Assembly (NCBI RefSeq): GCF_041240605.1
Contig: NZ_CP162487.1
Coordinates: forward strand, 2,611,001-2,675,000
DNA: 64,000 nt
DNA from: Xanthomonas sp. DAR 80977
Lineage (GTDB): Bacteria; Pseudomonadota; Gammaproteobacteria; Xanthomonadales; Xanthomonadaceae
Reading direction: 5' to 3'
Shown: positions 37,172 to 60,000 of the stretch, piece after piece
Numbering within the stretch: the first letter of the stretch is position 1
Layout: each line of letters opens with the position of its first letter
Notes under the pieces: generated by a model
The model's input: only the letters and a program-made list of their open reading frames with translations
Databases searched by the model: none
What the model was told of the DNA's origin: nothing
Program-made: the position numbers and the translations under genes

Positions 37172-40100
37172 GAACAATGCTGCGCTGGAAGCGCTGAAAC
37201 AGACCATCATCCAGAACCGGATGAGGCAGCGCATCGCGCTGCATGCCGAGGAAAGCAGGAAGCAAGGCATTCCGCGTGCGGACCGCAGCCTGGCCTTGCC
37301 CTTGTCGTGGGCACAGCAGCGGTTGTGGTTCCTGGACCAGCTCGATCATGCCGCTGGCGCCGCCTACCATTTGCAAGCCGCGTTGCGGCTGATCGGAAAC
37401 CTTGACGTAACAGCGCTGCGGTCGACCCTGGACCGTATCGTGGCGCGGCACGAGAGTCTGCGCACCATGTTCGTCAGCGCCGAGGGCGAACCGCGCCAGG
37501 TCATCGCGGCGGCGGACCGCGGGTTCGCCTTGATCGAACAGGACCTGGGCGCGCTCGATCCTGTCGCGCAGAAGGCGGCGCTGGACGAATTGATCGCACG
37601 CGAGGCGCAAGCGCCCTTCGATTTGTTGAACGGCCCTTTGTATCGCGGCCACCTGTTGTCGCTGTCCGATCGCGAGCACGTCTTGCTGGTGACGCAGCAC
37701 CACATCATCTCCGACGGCTGGTCGACCGCCGTGCTGGTACGCGAAGTCGGCGCGTTGTACAGCGCATTCTGCCAAGGCAGGCCGGACCCGTTGCCACCGC
37801 TGCAGATCCAGTATGCCGACTATGCCGCCTGGCAGCGGCAGTGGTTGCAGGGTGACACGCTGCAACAGCAGATCGATTTCTGGAAGAAGCATCTGAGCGG
37901 CGCTCCGGCACTGCTGGAACTGCCGACCGATCGGCCACGCCCTGCGCTGCAAAACTACGCAGGCGATGGCATCGACGTCAGCTTGACCGCGGAACTGAGC
38001 GCTGGCCTGCGTTCGCTGTCGCAGCGTCATGGCACGACCTTGTTCATGACCCTGCTGGCGGCCTGGTCGGTGCTGCTGTCGCGGCTGAGCGGACAGGACG
38101 ACATCGTCATCGGCAGCCCGGTGGCCAATCGTTCGCGTGCGGAGATCGAACCGTTGGTGGGTTTCTTCGTCAACACGCTGGCGCTGCGGGTGGACCTGCG
38201 CGCCGACCCCAGCGTGGCCGAACTGCTGGCGCAGGTCAGGGCGACGACGCTGGAGGCCTACGCGCACCAGGACCTGCCGTTCGAGCAGGTGGTGGAAGCC
38301 CTGCAGCCCGAGCGCAATCTGAGCTACAGCCCGGTATTCCAGGTGCTGCTGAGCATGAACAATGCCGTTGGCGAGGAGGCATTGCATCTGCCCGGGCTTA
38401 CCGCGGAAAAGGTCGATACGGCCTACAACAGCGCTCACTTCGATCTGGACCTGTCGTTCATCGACTCGGGCAAAGGGTTGACGGGCAAGTTCATCTATTC
38501 CACGAGCCTGTTCGATCGTGAAACGATTTCCAGGTTCAATGCGTATCTCGTGGCCGTCCTGAAAGCGATGGTGGCCGACGACGCGCAGACGGTGAGCCGT
38601 CTGCCGCTGTTGTCTTCCGCCGAGCGCACGCAGGTGCTGCACGGTTTCAACGCCACGCAGGCGGCGTATCCGCAGCAGGCGCTGATCCATGGGCTGTTCG
38701 AGGCGCAGGCGGCGCGGCAGCCGGACGCGCCGGCGGTGGAGTACGACGGACAGGCGCTGAGCTACGCCGAGCTGAACCGGCGCGCCAACCGGCTCGCCCA
38801 CCGGCTGATCGGCCTGGGCGTCAAGCCCGACGACCGGGTCGCGCTGTGCACCGAGCGCAGCGTCGAGATGGTGGTCGGCCTGCTCGGCATCCTCAAGGCC
38901 GGCGGCGCCTATGTGCCGCTGGATCCGGCCTATCCGGCCGAGCGGCTGGCCTACATGCTGGCCGACAGCGCGCCGATGGCGGTGGTCACCCAGGCTGCGC
39001 TGCGCACGCAGCTGCCGATGCTGGCCACGCCGGCCGCGCCGCTGCTGGTGCTGGACGACCTGGCGCACGACGGCGCCGCACCGGCGCACGACCCGGTGGT
39101 CCCCGGGCTGAGCTCGCGGCACCTGGCCTACGTGATCTACACCTCCGGTTCGACCGGGCAGCCCAAGGGGGTGATGGTCGAGCACCGCTCGGCGGTGAAC
39201 TTCTGGCAGGTGATGACGCAGACCACGCACCGCCATTGCCCCGCCAATGCACGGGTGGCGCTGAACGCGGCGTTCTCCTTCGACATGTCGCTGAAGGGGC
39301 TGCTGCAGCTGTTGTCCGGGCATTGCCTGGTGCTGATCCCGCAGGCGCTGCGGGCCAATGCCGCGGCGCTGGTGGCGTTCCTGGAACAGCAGCGGATCGA
39401 TGCGGTGGACAGCACGCCCTCGCAGCTGGAGGCGTGGCTGGCGGCGGGGCTGCTGGCGCCGGGCGGGCAGCGTCCGCGCAGCGTGCTGCTGGGCGGCGAG
39501 GCGATCGGGCCGAACCTGTGGGAGCGGTTGCGGGCCTCCTCGGTGGTGGGCTTCCACAATATGTACGGCCCGACCGAGTGCACGGTGGATGCGACGATCG
39601 AGGACGTGGCGGTGTCGGCGGGCGGGCCGGCGATCGGCAAGCCGATCGCCAATGCGCGGATCTATCTGCTGGACGGGCACGGGCAGCCGGTGCCGATCGG
39701 GGTGGCGGGGGAGATCCACATCGGCGGGGTGGGCGTGGCGCGCGGCTATCTGCACCGGCCGGAGCTGACCGCACAGCGGTTCCTGGCCGACCCGTTCGCG
39801 GGCGAGGCGCAGGCGCGGATGTACCGGACCGGCGACCTGGGCCGCTGGCGGGCGGACGGCACGCTCGAGTACCTGGGGCGCAACGACTTCCAGGTGAAGG
39901 TGCGCGGGTTCCGGATCGAGCTGGGCGAGATCGAGGCCCGGTTGGCGGCATGCACGGGCGTGCGCGAGGCGGTGGTGCTGGCGCGCGAGGACGTGCCGGG
40001 CGACCAGCGGCTGGTGGCGTACCTGGTGGCGGCGGAAGGGGCCGAGCTGTCGGCGACGGCGCTGCGCGAGGCGCTGGCGCAGGCCTTGCCGGAGTACATG

Positions 40101-43100
40101 GTGCCAAGCGCGTTCGTGACGCTGGAGGCGCTGCCGCTGACGCCGAACGGCAAGCTGGACCGCAAGGCGTTGCCGGCACCGGGCCAGGCGGCGGTGGCCA
40201 GTCGTGCCTACGAGGCGCCGGTGGGCGAGGTGGAGCAGGCGATCGCGGCGATCTGGCAGGAGTTGCTGGGCCTGGAGCAGGTGGGACGCCAGGACAACTT
40301 CTTCGAACTGGGCGGGCACTCGCTGCTGGTGATCGGCCTGATCGAGCAGCTGCGCCAACGCGGGCTGAGCGCGGACGTGCGCAGCGTGTTCATGGCCCCG
40401 ACACTGGGCGCATTGGCGGAACAACTCGTGCTGGCGGCGCCCGCGCTTCGGCGCAGCGCCGTGCCGCCGAATCCGATCACGCCGGCGACCTCGGCAATTA
40501 CTCCCGAGCTATTGCCGCTGGCGACCCTGACCCAGGCGGAGATCGACCGCATCGTGGACAGCGTGCCCGGCGGCGTTCCCAACATCCAGGACATCTATCC
40601 GTTGGCGCCCTTGCAGGAGGGCATCCTGTTCCACCACCTGCTGGAAAGCGAGAACGGCGGCGACACCTACCTGCTGTGCACCGTGGTGGCTTTCGATGGC
40701 CGCGAGCGACTGGACGCGTTCCTGGACGCATTGCAGCGGGTGATCGATCGCCACGACATCCTGCGCAGCGCGGTGCACTGGGAAGAGTTGAGCAAGCCGG
40801 TGCAGGTGGTCCAGCGCCGTGCGTCGCTGCCGGTCCACGAGTTGACGCTGTCGGCGGAGACGCCGGCGCAGGCGCAGCTGCTGGCGCATACCGATCCACG
40901 GCGGATGCGGCTGGACCTGCGGCAGGCGCCGATCCTGGCCGCCTACGTGGCGCGCGACCCGGCGACGGGCGACTGGCTGCTGGCCTTGCTGAACCACCAC
41001 ATCGTCTGCGACCACATCGCCCAGGACCTGATCCTGTCGGAGATCCAGGCGCTGCTGCAGGGCAAGCAAGCCACGCTGCCGGCGCCGATGCCGTATCGCG
41101 ATTTCATCGCGCGCACGCTGGCGGTCTCCGAGGCCGAGCACGAGGCGTATTTCCGTGAGCAGTTGGGCGAGGTGGACGAACCGACGGCACCATTCGGGGT
41201 GCTGGACGTGCAGGCGGACAGCGGCGGCGAGGTGGAGGAGGCGCGTCTGCGTCTGGACGAGGCGCTGGCGCAGCGGATCCGCGAGGCGGCGCGGCAGCAG
41301 GGGGTGACGCCGGCGGTGCTGTTCCACCTGGCCTGGGCGCAGGTGCTGGCGCAGTGCAGCGGGCGCGACGACGTTGTGTTCGGCACGGTGCTGTCCGGGC
41401 GCTTGCAGGAGACGGAAAGCACCGAGCAGGTGGTGGGGATGTTCATCAACACCCTGCCGATCCGGCTGCAGTTGGCCGGATTGGGGGCGGCCGAGGCGGT
41501 CCAGGAGACCTATCGGCGCCTGGGGGCGCTGCTGCCCCACGAGCAGACGCCGCTGGCGCTGGCGCAACGTTGCAGCGGCATCCAGCCGCCGTTGCCGCTG
41601 TTCACGACCCTGCTCAACTACCGCCACAGCCACGAGGTCAGCGAACCCGACGAGGTGGCGGCGAAGGTGTCTGCCTGGGAAGGCGTCTGGGTCGTGGATG
41701 GATTCGCGCGGACCAACTATCCGCTGACGGTATCGGTGGACGACCTGGGCCAGGGATTCGGGCTGGCGATCTGGTCGGCGCCAGGCATCGAAAGCGCGCG
41801 GGTAATGGGGTACATGGAACGGGCCATCGCCGCCCTGGTCCTGGCCCTGGCGGAAGATCCGCAATGCGCGCTCCAGCGCCTGGACGTGCTGTCGGCGGAG
41901 GAACGCGAGCAAGTGCTGTTCGGCTTCAACGCCACGCAGGCAGACTATCCGCAAGACCAGCCGATCCATGCCCTGTTCGAAGCGCAGGCGGCGCGGCACC
42001 CGGATGCGGTCGCCCTGGAATGCGCAGAGCAGCGGCTGAGCTACGCCGAGTTGAATCGTCGTGCGAACCGCGTGGCGCACCGGCTGATCGCGCAGGGGGT
42101 CAAGCCCGACGATCGCGTCGCGATCTGCATGGAGCGCAGCATCGACATGGTGGTCGGGCTGCTCGGCATCCTCAAGGCCGGCGGGGCCTACGTGCCGCTG
42201 GATCCGGCCTATCCGGCGGAGCGCCTGGCCTATCTGCTGGCCGACATCGCCCCGGTGGCGGTCCTGGTGCAATCGGCGTTGCGCGACAGCATCCCGGCGC
42301 AGGATTCGCTGCAAGGCAGGATCCTCGCACTCGAGGAGATCGAGTCCCAGGCGCTGACCAGGGATGCGCCCGATCCGGAGGTCGCAGGCCTGACGTCGCG
42401 TCACCTGGCGTACGTGATCTACACCTCCGGTTCGACCGGCCGGCCCAAGGGGGTGATGGTCGAGCACCGCAGCGTGGTGCGGTTGGTCGTCAACGATTCC
42501 TATGCCCCGCTCGGCGCAGACGATTGCGTCGGTCATTGCGCCAATCCGGCGTTCGATGCGTCCACCTGGGAGATCTGGGGAGCCTTGCTCAACGGCGCGC
42601 GGTTGCTGGTCGTGCCGCAATCGGTGGTGCTCGATCCGCAGGCGCTGAATCACGCCCTGGTCGAGGGCAAGGCCACGGCGCTATGGATGACCGCAGGTCT
42701 GTTCAACGAGTACGTGAACATCCTGGGCCTGGCCTTCGCCGGCTTGAAATACCTGCTGGTCGGCGGCGACGTGCTGGATCCGCGCAGCGTTGCGCGCGTC
42801 CTCAACGGCGCCTTGCCGCCCCGGCACCTGCTCAATGGTTATGGTCCGACCGAAACGACGACATTCGCGACCACATTCCAGATCGAATCGTTGCCGGACG
42901 CGACGCGCAGCATCCCGATCGGCCGGCCGATCGCCAACACGCAGGTGTACGTGCTGGGACAGCATGGCGAACCGGCGCCGGTCGGGGTGGCGGGGGAAAT
43001 CCATATCGCCGGGCCAGGCGTGGCGCGCGGCTATCTGAACCTGCCGGAGCTGACCGCACAGCGATTTCTCGCCGACCCGTTCGCGGCCGACCCCGATGCG

Positions 43101-46100
43101 CGGATGTACCGGACCGGCGACCTGGGCCGCTGGTTGCCGGACGGCACGCTCGAATACCTGGGGCGCAACGACCTGCAGGTGAAGATCCGCGGTTTCCGCA
43201 TCGAGCTGGGCGAAATCGAGGCCAGGCTGGCGGCATGCGCCGGCGTGCACAAGGCCGTGGTGATCGCGCGCGAGGACACAAGCGGCGACAGGCGGCTGCT
43301 GGCCTACGTGGTGCCGCAGCCGGGAACCGAGTTGTCGGCCGCTGCGTTGCGTGTGTCGTTGTCGCTCGCGTTGCCGGACTACATGGTGCCCAGCGCGTTC
43401 GTGACGCTGGAGGCGCTGCCGCTCACGCCCAACGGCAAGCTGGATCGCCAGGCGCTGCCGGCGCCGGACCAGGCGGCGGTCGCCAGCCGTGCCTACGAAG
43501 CGCCGGTGGGCGAGGTGGAGCAGGCGATCGCCGCGATCTGGCAGGACCTGCTGGGCCTGGCGCGGGTGGGGCGCCACGACCATTTCTTCGAGTTGGGCGG
43601 CCACTCGCTGCTGGCGGTACGGCTGGTGACGCACCTGCGCGTGGCGCTGGGCGTGGACGTCGCGCTGCGCGAGGTGTTCGCACAGCCGACGCTGGCGATG
43701 CTGGCCCGTACGGTGTCCAGCGCGGCCGCGTCCTCGCAGGGGGCGATCCTTCCGGTGCCACGCGGCGAGGCTTTGCCGTTGTCGTGGGCGCAGCAGCGGT
43801 TGTGGTTCCTGGACCAGCTCGATCACGCTGCGAGTGCGTCCTACCATATCCTCGCCGCGCTGCGCTTGAGCGGAGTCCTGGACCGGGCCGCGTTGCAGGC
43901 AAGCCTCGACCGGATCGTGGCGCGGCACGAAAGCCTGCGTACCACGTTCGTCAGCGGCGAGGGTGAGCCGCGCCAGGTCATCGCGGCGGCGGACAGCGGC
44001 TTTGCGCTGACCGAGCACGATCTGCGCGCCCTGGACAGTGCGGCGCAGCAGGCGGCACTCGACGAACTGAGCGTCACTGCGGCTCGAGCGCCGTTCGACC
44101 TGGCGCGCGGCCCCCTGATCCGTGGCTATTTGCTGGTATTGGCCGAGCGGGAGCACGTGCTGCTGGTGACCCAGCATCACATCATCTCCGACGGCTGGTC
44201 GATCGGCATCCTGGTGCGCGAAGTGGCGACGCTGTACGCCGCCTTCAGCCAAGGCGAACCCGATCCGTTGCCGCCGCTGCCGATCCAGTATGCCGACTAT
44301 GCCGCCTGGCAGCGGCAATGGCTGCAGGGCGAAGTGTTGCAAACGCAACTGGACTTCTGGCGCACGCATCTGGCCGGTGCCCCGGCGCTGCTGGAATTGC
44401 CGACCGATCGGCCACGCCCGGCGGTGCAGAGCTATCGCGGCGACCGCGTGCCGGTGCGGTTGGGCGCCGAACTGAGCGCGGCGCTGCGGTCGCTGTCGCA
44501 ACGGCACAACGTCACCTTGTACATGACGCTGCACGCGGCGTGGGCGATGTTGTTGGCGCGCTTGAGCGGACAGGACGAGATCGTCGTCGGCAGTCCGGTG
44601 GCCAATCGCCCACGCGCAGAGATCGAGTCCTTGATCGGCTTTTTCGTCAACACCCTGGCGCTGCGGGTGGACCTGCGTGCCGACCCCAGCGTGGCCGAAC
44701 TGCTGGCGCAGGTCAGGGCAACGACGCTGGAGGCCTACGCGCACCAGGACCTGCCGTTCGAGCAGGTGGTGGAAGCGCTGCAGCCCGAGCGCAATCTGAG
44801 CTACAACCCCGTGTTCCAAGCCTGGTTGAATCTGAACAATGCGCCCAACGGTGGCGAACTGGATCTGCCGGGCCTGACCCTCGACAGCATCGACACCGAA
44901 CAGCGGACCGCACGTGTCGATCTGTCCCTGTCCCTGACCGACATGCCTGCGGGATTGACCGGCAGCCTCGTCTATTCCTCGGACTTGTTCGAGCACGAGA
45001 CCGTGCAGCGGATCGCGGGACACTGGTCGACCTTGCTCGAAGCGATGGTGGCCGACGACGCGCAGACGGTGAGCCGTCTGCCGCTGTTGTCTTCCGCCGA
45101 GCGCACGCAGGTGCTGCATGGTTTCAACGCCACGCAGGCGGCGTATCCGCAGCAGGCGCTGATCCATGGGCTGTTCGAGGCGCAGGCGGCGCGGCAGCCG
45201 GACGCGCCGGCGGTGGAGTACGACGGACAGGCGCTGAGCTATGCCGAGCTGAACCGTCGCGCGAACCGGCTCGCCCACCGGCTGATCGGCCTGGGCGTCA
45301 AGCCCGACGACCGGGTCGCGCTGTGCACCGAGCGCAGCGTCGAGATGGTGGTCGGCCTGCTCGGCATCCTCAAGGCCGGCGGCGCCTATGTGCCGCTGGA
45401 TCCGGCCTATCCGGCCGAGCGGCTGGCCTACATGCTGGCCGACAGCGCGCCGATGGCGGTGGTCACCCAGGCTGCGCTGCGCACGCAGCTGCCGATGCTG
45501 GCCACAGCGGCCGCGCCGCTGCTGGTGCTGGACGACCTGGCGCACGACGGCGCCGCACCGGCGCACGACCCGGTGGTCCCCGGGCTGAGCTCGCGGCACC
45601 TGGCGTACGTGATCTACACCTCCGGTTCGACCGGCCAGCCCAAGGGGGTGATGGTCGAGCACCGCTCGGCGGTGAACTTCTGGCAGGTGATGACGCAGAC
45701 CACGCACCGCCATTGCCCCGCCAATGCACGGGTGGCGCTGAACGCGGCGTTCTCCTTCGACATGTCGCTGAAGGGGCTGCTGCAGCTGCTGTCCGGGCAT
45801 TGCCTGGTGCTGATCCCGCAGGCGCTGCGGGCCAATGCCGCAGCGCTGGTGGCGTTCCTGGAACAGCAGCGGATCGATGCGGTGGACAGCACGCCCTCGC
45901 AGCTGGAGGCGTGGCTGGCGGCGGGGCTGCTGGCGCCGGGCGGGCAGCGTCCGCGCAGCGTGCTGCTGGGCGGCGAGGCGATCGGGCCGAACCTGTGGGA
46001 GCGGTTGCGGGCCTCCTCGGTGGTGGGCTTCCACAACATGTACGGCCCGACCGAGTGCACGGTGGATGCGACGATCGAGGACGTGGCGGTGTCGGCGGGC

Positions 46101-47019
46101 GGGCCGGCGATCGGCAAGCCGATCGCCAATGCGCGGATCTATCTGCTGGACGGGCAAGGGCAGCCGGTGCCGATCGGGGTGGCGGGGGAGATCCACATCG
46201 GCGGGGTGGGCGTGGCGCGCGGCTATCTGCACCGGCCGGAGCTGACCGCACAGCGGTTCCTGGCCGACCCGTTCGCGGGCGAGGCGGAAGCGCGGATGTA
46301 CCGGACCGGCGACCTGGGCCGCTGGCGGGCGGACGGCACCCTCGAGTACCTGGGGCGCAACGACTTCCAGGTGAAGGTGCGCGGGTTCCGGATCGAGCTG
46401 GGCGAGATCGAGGCCCGGTTGGCGGCATGCACGGGCGTGCGCGAGGCGGTGGTGCTGGCGCGCGAGGACGTGCCGGGCGACCAGCGGCTGGTGGCGTACC
46501 TGGTGGCGGCGGAAGGGGCCGAGCTGTCGGCGACGGCGCTGCGCGAGGCGCTGGCGCAGGTCTTGCCGGAGTACATGGTGCCCAGCGCGTTCGTGACGCT
46601 GGAGGCGCTGCCGCTGACGCCGAACGGCAAGCTGGACCGCAAGGCGTTGCCGGCGCCGGGCCAGGCGGCGGTGGCCAGCCGCGCCTACGAGGCGCCGGTG
46701 GGCGAGGTGGAACAGGCGATCGCGGCGATCTGGCAGGAGTTGCTGGGCCTGGAGCAGGTGGGACGCCAGGACAACTTCTTCGAGCTGGGCGGGCACTCGC
46801 TGCTGGTGATGCAGCTGGTGATCCGGATCCGCGAACGCCTGCAGGTGGACGTGCCTTTGCGGGTCCTATTCGAGCAACCGGTCTTCTCGTCACTCGCCGA
46901 GATGGTCGTCAATGAACAGCTGAAGCTCTTCTCGACATCGGACGTCGCAGCGGTCGAGGACGGATTGAGCGATCTATCCGAGGAAGAACTCCTCGCCCTG
47001 CTAGCCAACGGTGTCGACC

Positions 47020-47030
<11 letters not shown>
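37164..47030 (+). CDS. NRPS 2: three C-A-T modules (Glu-Val?-Glu)
   Basis: This 3,288-aa protein overlaps the end of NRPS 1 by 8 bp. A 45-residue N-terminal extension rich in Gln, Arg and Ala precedes the first C domain and may dock to the tail of NRPS 1. M7: C 37.29-38.62 kb (HHIISDGWS), A 38.63-40.18, DMKDLGMVDK (Glu-like). M8: C 40.57-41.89, dual condensation/epimerisation type with HHIVCDH, A 41.90-43.46, DAWWLGGTFK (Val-like). M9: C 43.78-45.10 (HHIISDGWS), A 45.11-46.66, DMKDLGMVDK (Glu-like). Carrier domains all read ELGGHSLL. The A domains of M7 and M9 and of M6 in NRPS 1 are near-identical at DNA level. The tail LSDLSEEELLALLANG closely resembles that of NRPS 1. There is no TE, so the chain passes to NRPS 3. 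Confidence 0.95.
38563..40333 (+). repeat. Glutamate-type A-T repeat, copy 2 of 3 (module 7)
   Basis: 1,771 bp matching copy 3 at an offset of 6,477 bp. The match ends inside the carrier at GCTGGTGAT, where copy 2 continues with ILIEQLRQ-type sequence and copies 1 and 3 with MQLVIRIRE. Confidence 0.85.
40322..41623 (+). repeat. Dual C/E domain repeat, copy 2 (carrier of module 7 plus C of module 8)
   Basis: Partner of 33679-34980. The carrier and dual C domain have moved as one unit, which keeps the epimerising domain with its cognate upstream carrier. Confidence 0.8.
45040..46810 (+). repeat. Glutamate-type A-T repeat, copy 3 of 3 (module 9)
   Basis: Partner of 38563-40333. It shares the end-of-protein carrier variant (MQLVIRIRE) with module 6, the other module that ends an NRPS protein. 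Confidence 0.85.
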
Positions 47031-56865
<9,835 letters not shown>

Positions 56866-57087
56866 AAGCCAGCCGATGAACCCGCTTCGCGCTGACGCTG
56901 CCTACCCCTGCCTGCGCCGCCAGCCGTCCGCGCGGGCGGCTGGCCGGCGGCGCAGCCAGAGCGTGATCTTGCGGTCCTCTCGTCGTCCGCGATCGGCGGC
57001 CGGGTGGTTCGCACAGTGCCGGATGGCGCGGCGCTTGGAAGGGTCTGCATCGGAATTCGCAAGGACACCTGCAAACAAGGTCAAGAG
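56866..57087. other. 222-bp gap between NRPS 3 and NRPS 4
   Basis: This is the only sizeable break in the otherwise overlapping NRPS genes. It contains a GC hairpin (56919-56944; see the terminator entry) and an open frame at 56876-57106 that overlaps the NRPS 4 start and has no recognisable domain. It may hold an internal promoter, but I see no good -35/-10 pair. Confidence 0.5.
56919..56944. terminator. Strong GC hairpin upstream of NRPS 4
   Basis: GCCAGCCG (56919-56926) pairs with CGGCTGGC (56937-56944). The inner bases extend the stem by CC/GG around a GCGC loop. No T-tract follows. It could partly terminate, attenuate or stabilise the long upstream transcript. Confidence 0.35.
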
Positions 57088-60000
57088 ATGGAACGCACTG
57101 CGCTGAAGAATCTTTCCATTGCGGAGAAGGAACGCCTGCTGAAGCTGGCCCGGGCGAAGCTGGCACCGCACTACGTCGCGACCTCGCCGATCCGGCCGGT
57201 GGATCGCGGCGGCGTGCTGCCGCTGTCGTGGGCGCAACAGCGGCTGTGGTTCCTGGACCAGTTGGACCATGCCGCGGGCGCTGCTTATCACATCCCGGCT
57301 GCGCTGCGCTTGAGCGGCGCCCTGGATCGTGCCGCCTTGCAAGCGAGCCTGGATCGAATCGTGGCGCGGCACGAGAACCTGCGCACGACCTTCGTCAGCG
57401 TGGAGGGCGAACCGCGGCAGGCGATCGCCGCGGCGGACAGCGGTTTCGCGCTGACCGAGCACGACCTGCGTGGCCTGGATGCCACGGCGCAGGAATCGGC
57501 GGTGGCCGAGCTGAGCTTGCGCGAAGCGCGCGCGCCGTTCGACCTCGCGCAAGGGCCGCTGATCCGTGGCCGCTTGCTGGTGTTGTCCGAGCGCGAACAT
57601 GTGTTGCTGGTGACCCAGCACCACATCGTCTCCGACGGCTGGTCGATCGGCGTGCTGGTGAAGGAAGTCGGCGCCCTTTATGCCGCTTTCAGCCAGGGCC
57701 GGTCGGACCCGTTGCCGCCGCTGCCGATCCAGTATGCCGACTACGCGGCCTGGCAACGGCAATGGCTGCAGGGCGAGGTGCTGCAAGGGCAGATCGACTT
57801 CTGGCGCAAGCAGCTGTCCGGCGCGCCGGCGTTGCTGGAGCTGCCGACCGACCGGCCACGCCCCGCCGTGCAGAGCTATCGCGGCGATCGCAGTTCGCTG
57901 CGCTTGTCGCGCGGATTGAGCGACAAGTTGCGCGCCTTGTCGCAGCGTCACGGCACCACGCTGTTCATGACGCTGCTCGCTGGCTGGTCGGTGCTGCTGT
58001 CGCGGCTGAGCGGGCAGACCGACCTGGTGATCGGCAGCCCGGTGGCGAACCGGCAGCGGGCCGAGATCGAGCCGCTGGTGGGTTTCTTCGTCAACACGCT
58101 GGCCTTGCGCGTGGACCTGGGCGCCGACCCGACCGTCGCCGAGCTGCTGGCGCAGGTCAGGGCGACGACGCTGGGCGCGTATGCGCACCAGGACCTGCCG
58201 TTCGAGCAGGTGGTCGAAGCGGTGCAGCCGGCGCGCAGCTTCAGCCACAGCCCGGTGTTCCAGGTGCTCCTGGTCCTGAACAATACGCCGGGGGGAGAGG
58301 GGACGGCGCCATTGCCGGATCTGACCCTGGCGACCGTGGAGACGGTGCAACAAACCGCGCAGTTCGATCTCGCCCTGTCGCTGGCCGACAGCGCCGACGG
58401 GCTGGTGGGCGGGGCGATCTATGCCACCGATCTTTTCGACGGCAGCACCATCGAGCGGATGCTCGGGCATTGGGTGACGCTGCTCGAGGCGATGGTCGCC
58501 GACGATGCGCAACCGGTGACGCGTCTGCCGTTGCTGACTGCCGCCGAGCGCGAGCAGGTAGTGGCCGGCTTCAATGCGACCCGCGCGCCCTATCCGCAGG
58601 AGGCCTTGGTCCATGCATTGTTCGAAGCGCATGCGGCGCGGCAACCGCATGCGATCGCACTCGAATGCGAAGGCACGGGCCTGAGCTACGGCGAACTTAA
58701 CCGCCGCGCGAACCTGATCGCGCATCGCTTGATCGAACTGGGCGTCGGACCCGACGATCGTGTCGTTCTCTGTGCGCAGCGCGGCATCGCGCTGGCAGCA
58801 GGCATGCTCGGCGTGCTGAAGGCCGGCGGCGCCTACGTTCCGCTGGACCCCGCGCTCCCGTCCGACCGCCTGGCGTACATGCTGGAAGACATCCGGCCGG
58901 CCGCATTGTTGACCGATGCGGCGCTGCGCGACGCCATGCCGGTACTGGGTACGGCCGCGTGTCCGTTGCTCGTGTTCGACCAGATCGAGTCCTCGTCGGT
59001 GCCTCGGCACGCCTCCGATCCGGTGGTGGATGGGTTGACCTCGCGTCACCTGGCCTACGTGATCTACACCTCCGGATCCACAGGCAAGCCGAAGGGGGTG
59101 ATGGTCGAGCACCGCAATGTGGTGCACCTGACCATCGACAACCCGGATGTGCCGATCGTGCCGAGCGATTGCGTGGGCCATTGCTCCAACCCGGCATTCG
59201 ACGCGTCGACATGGGAGATCTGGGGCGCCTTGCTCAATGGAGCGCGCTTGCTGGTGATCCCCCAGCCGGTGCTCATGGACCCACAGGCGCTCGGCGAAGC
59301 GCTGCGCGAGGGACAGGCGACATTGCTGCTGCTGACGGTCGGGCTGTTCAACGAATACGTGAATGCATTCGGCCTGTCGTTCGCGGGCCTGAAGTATCTG
59401 TTGATCGGCGGCGACGTACTGGATCCACGCAGCGTTGCCCGGGCCCTGCAAGGTCCTTCGCCTCCTGCGCACCTGCTGAATTGCTATGGCCCAACCGAAG
59501 CCACGACGTTCGCGACCACCTATCGCGTCGCCTCGGTGTCGGAGGGAATGCACAGCATCCCGATCGGCCGGCCGATCGCCAACGCGCAGGTCTATGTGCT
59601 CGATGCGCGAGGCGAGCCGATGCCGATCGGGGTCGCGGGGGAGCTGCATATCGGCGGCGCTGGCGTGGCACGCGGCTACTTGCACAGGCCGGAATTGACG
59701 GCGGAGCGCTTCCCTGGCGACCGCTTCGCGAAGGATCCCGGTGCCCGGATGTACCGCACCGGCGATCTGTGCCGGTGGCGGCCGGACGGCACGCTCGAGT
59801 ACCTGGGCCGCAACGATTTCCAGGTGAAGGTGCGCGGGTTCCGGATCGAGCTGGGCGAGATCGAGGCCCGGTTGGCGGCATGCGCAGGCGTGCGCGAGGC
59901 GGTGGTGCTGGCGCGCGAGGACGTGCCGGGTGACAAGCGACTCGTGGCCTACGTGGTGCCGCAGGACGGCCATGTGTTGGCGGTTGCTGCGTTGCGCGAG

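Noticed and set aside
31319..37270. Very long antisense open frames opposite the NRPS genes (for example 31319-37270, 42681-46796 and 52423-56802 on the minus strand)
   Set aside because: Their translations are dominated by His, Gln, Arg and Ala with no domains, and the same pattern recurs wherever a GC-rich NRPS module is read on the other strand. The opposite strand has continuous C-A-T modules.
56876..57106. 76-codon plus-strand frame in the NRPS 3-4 gap
   Set aside because: Overlaps the NRPS 4 start in another frame, Arg-rich, no domain.
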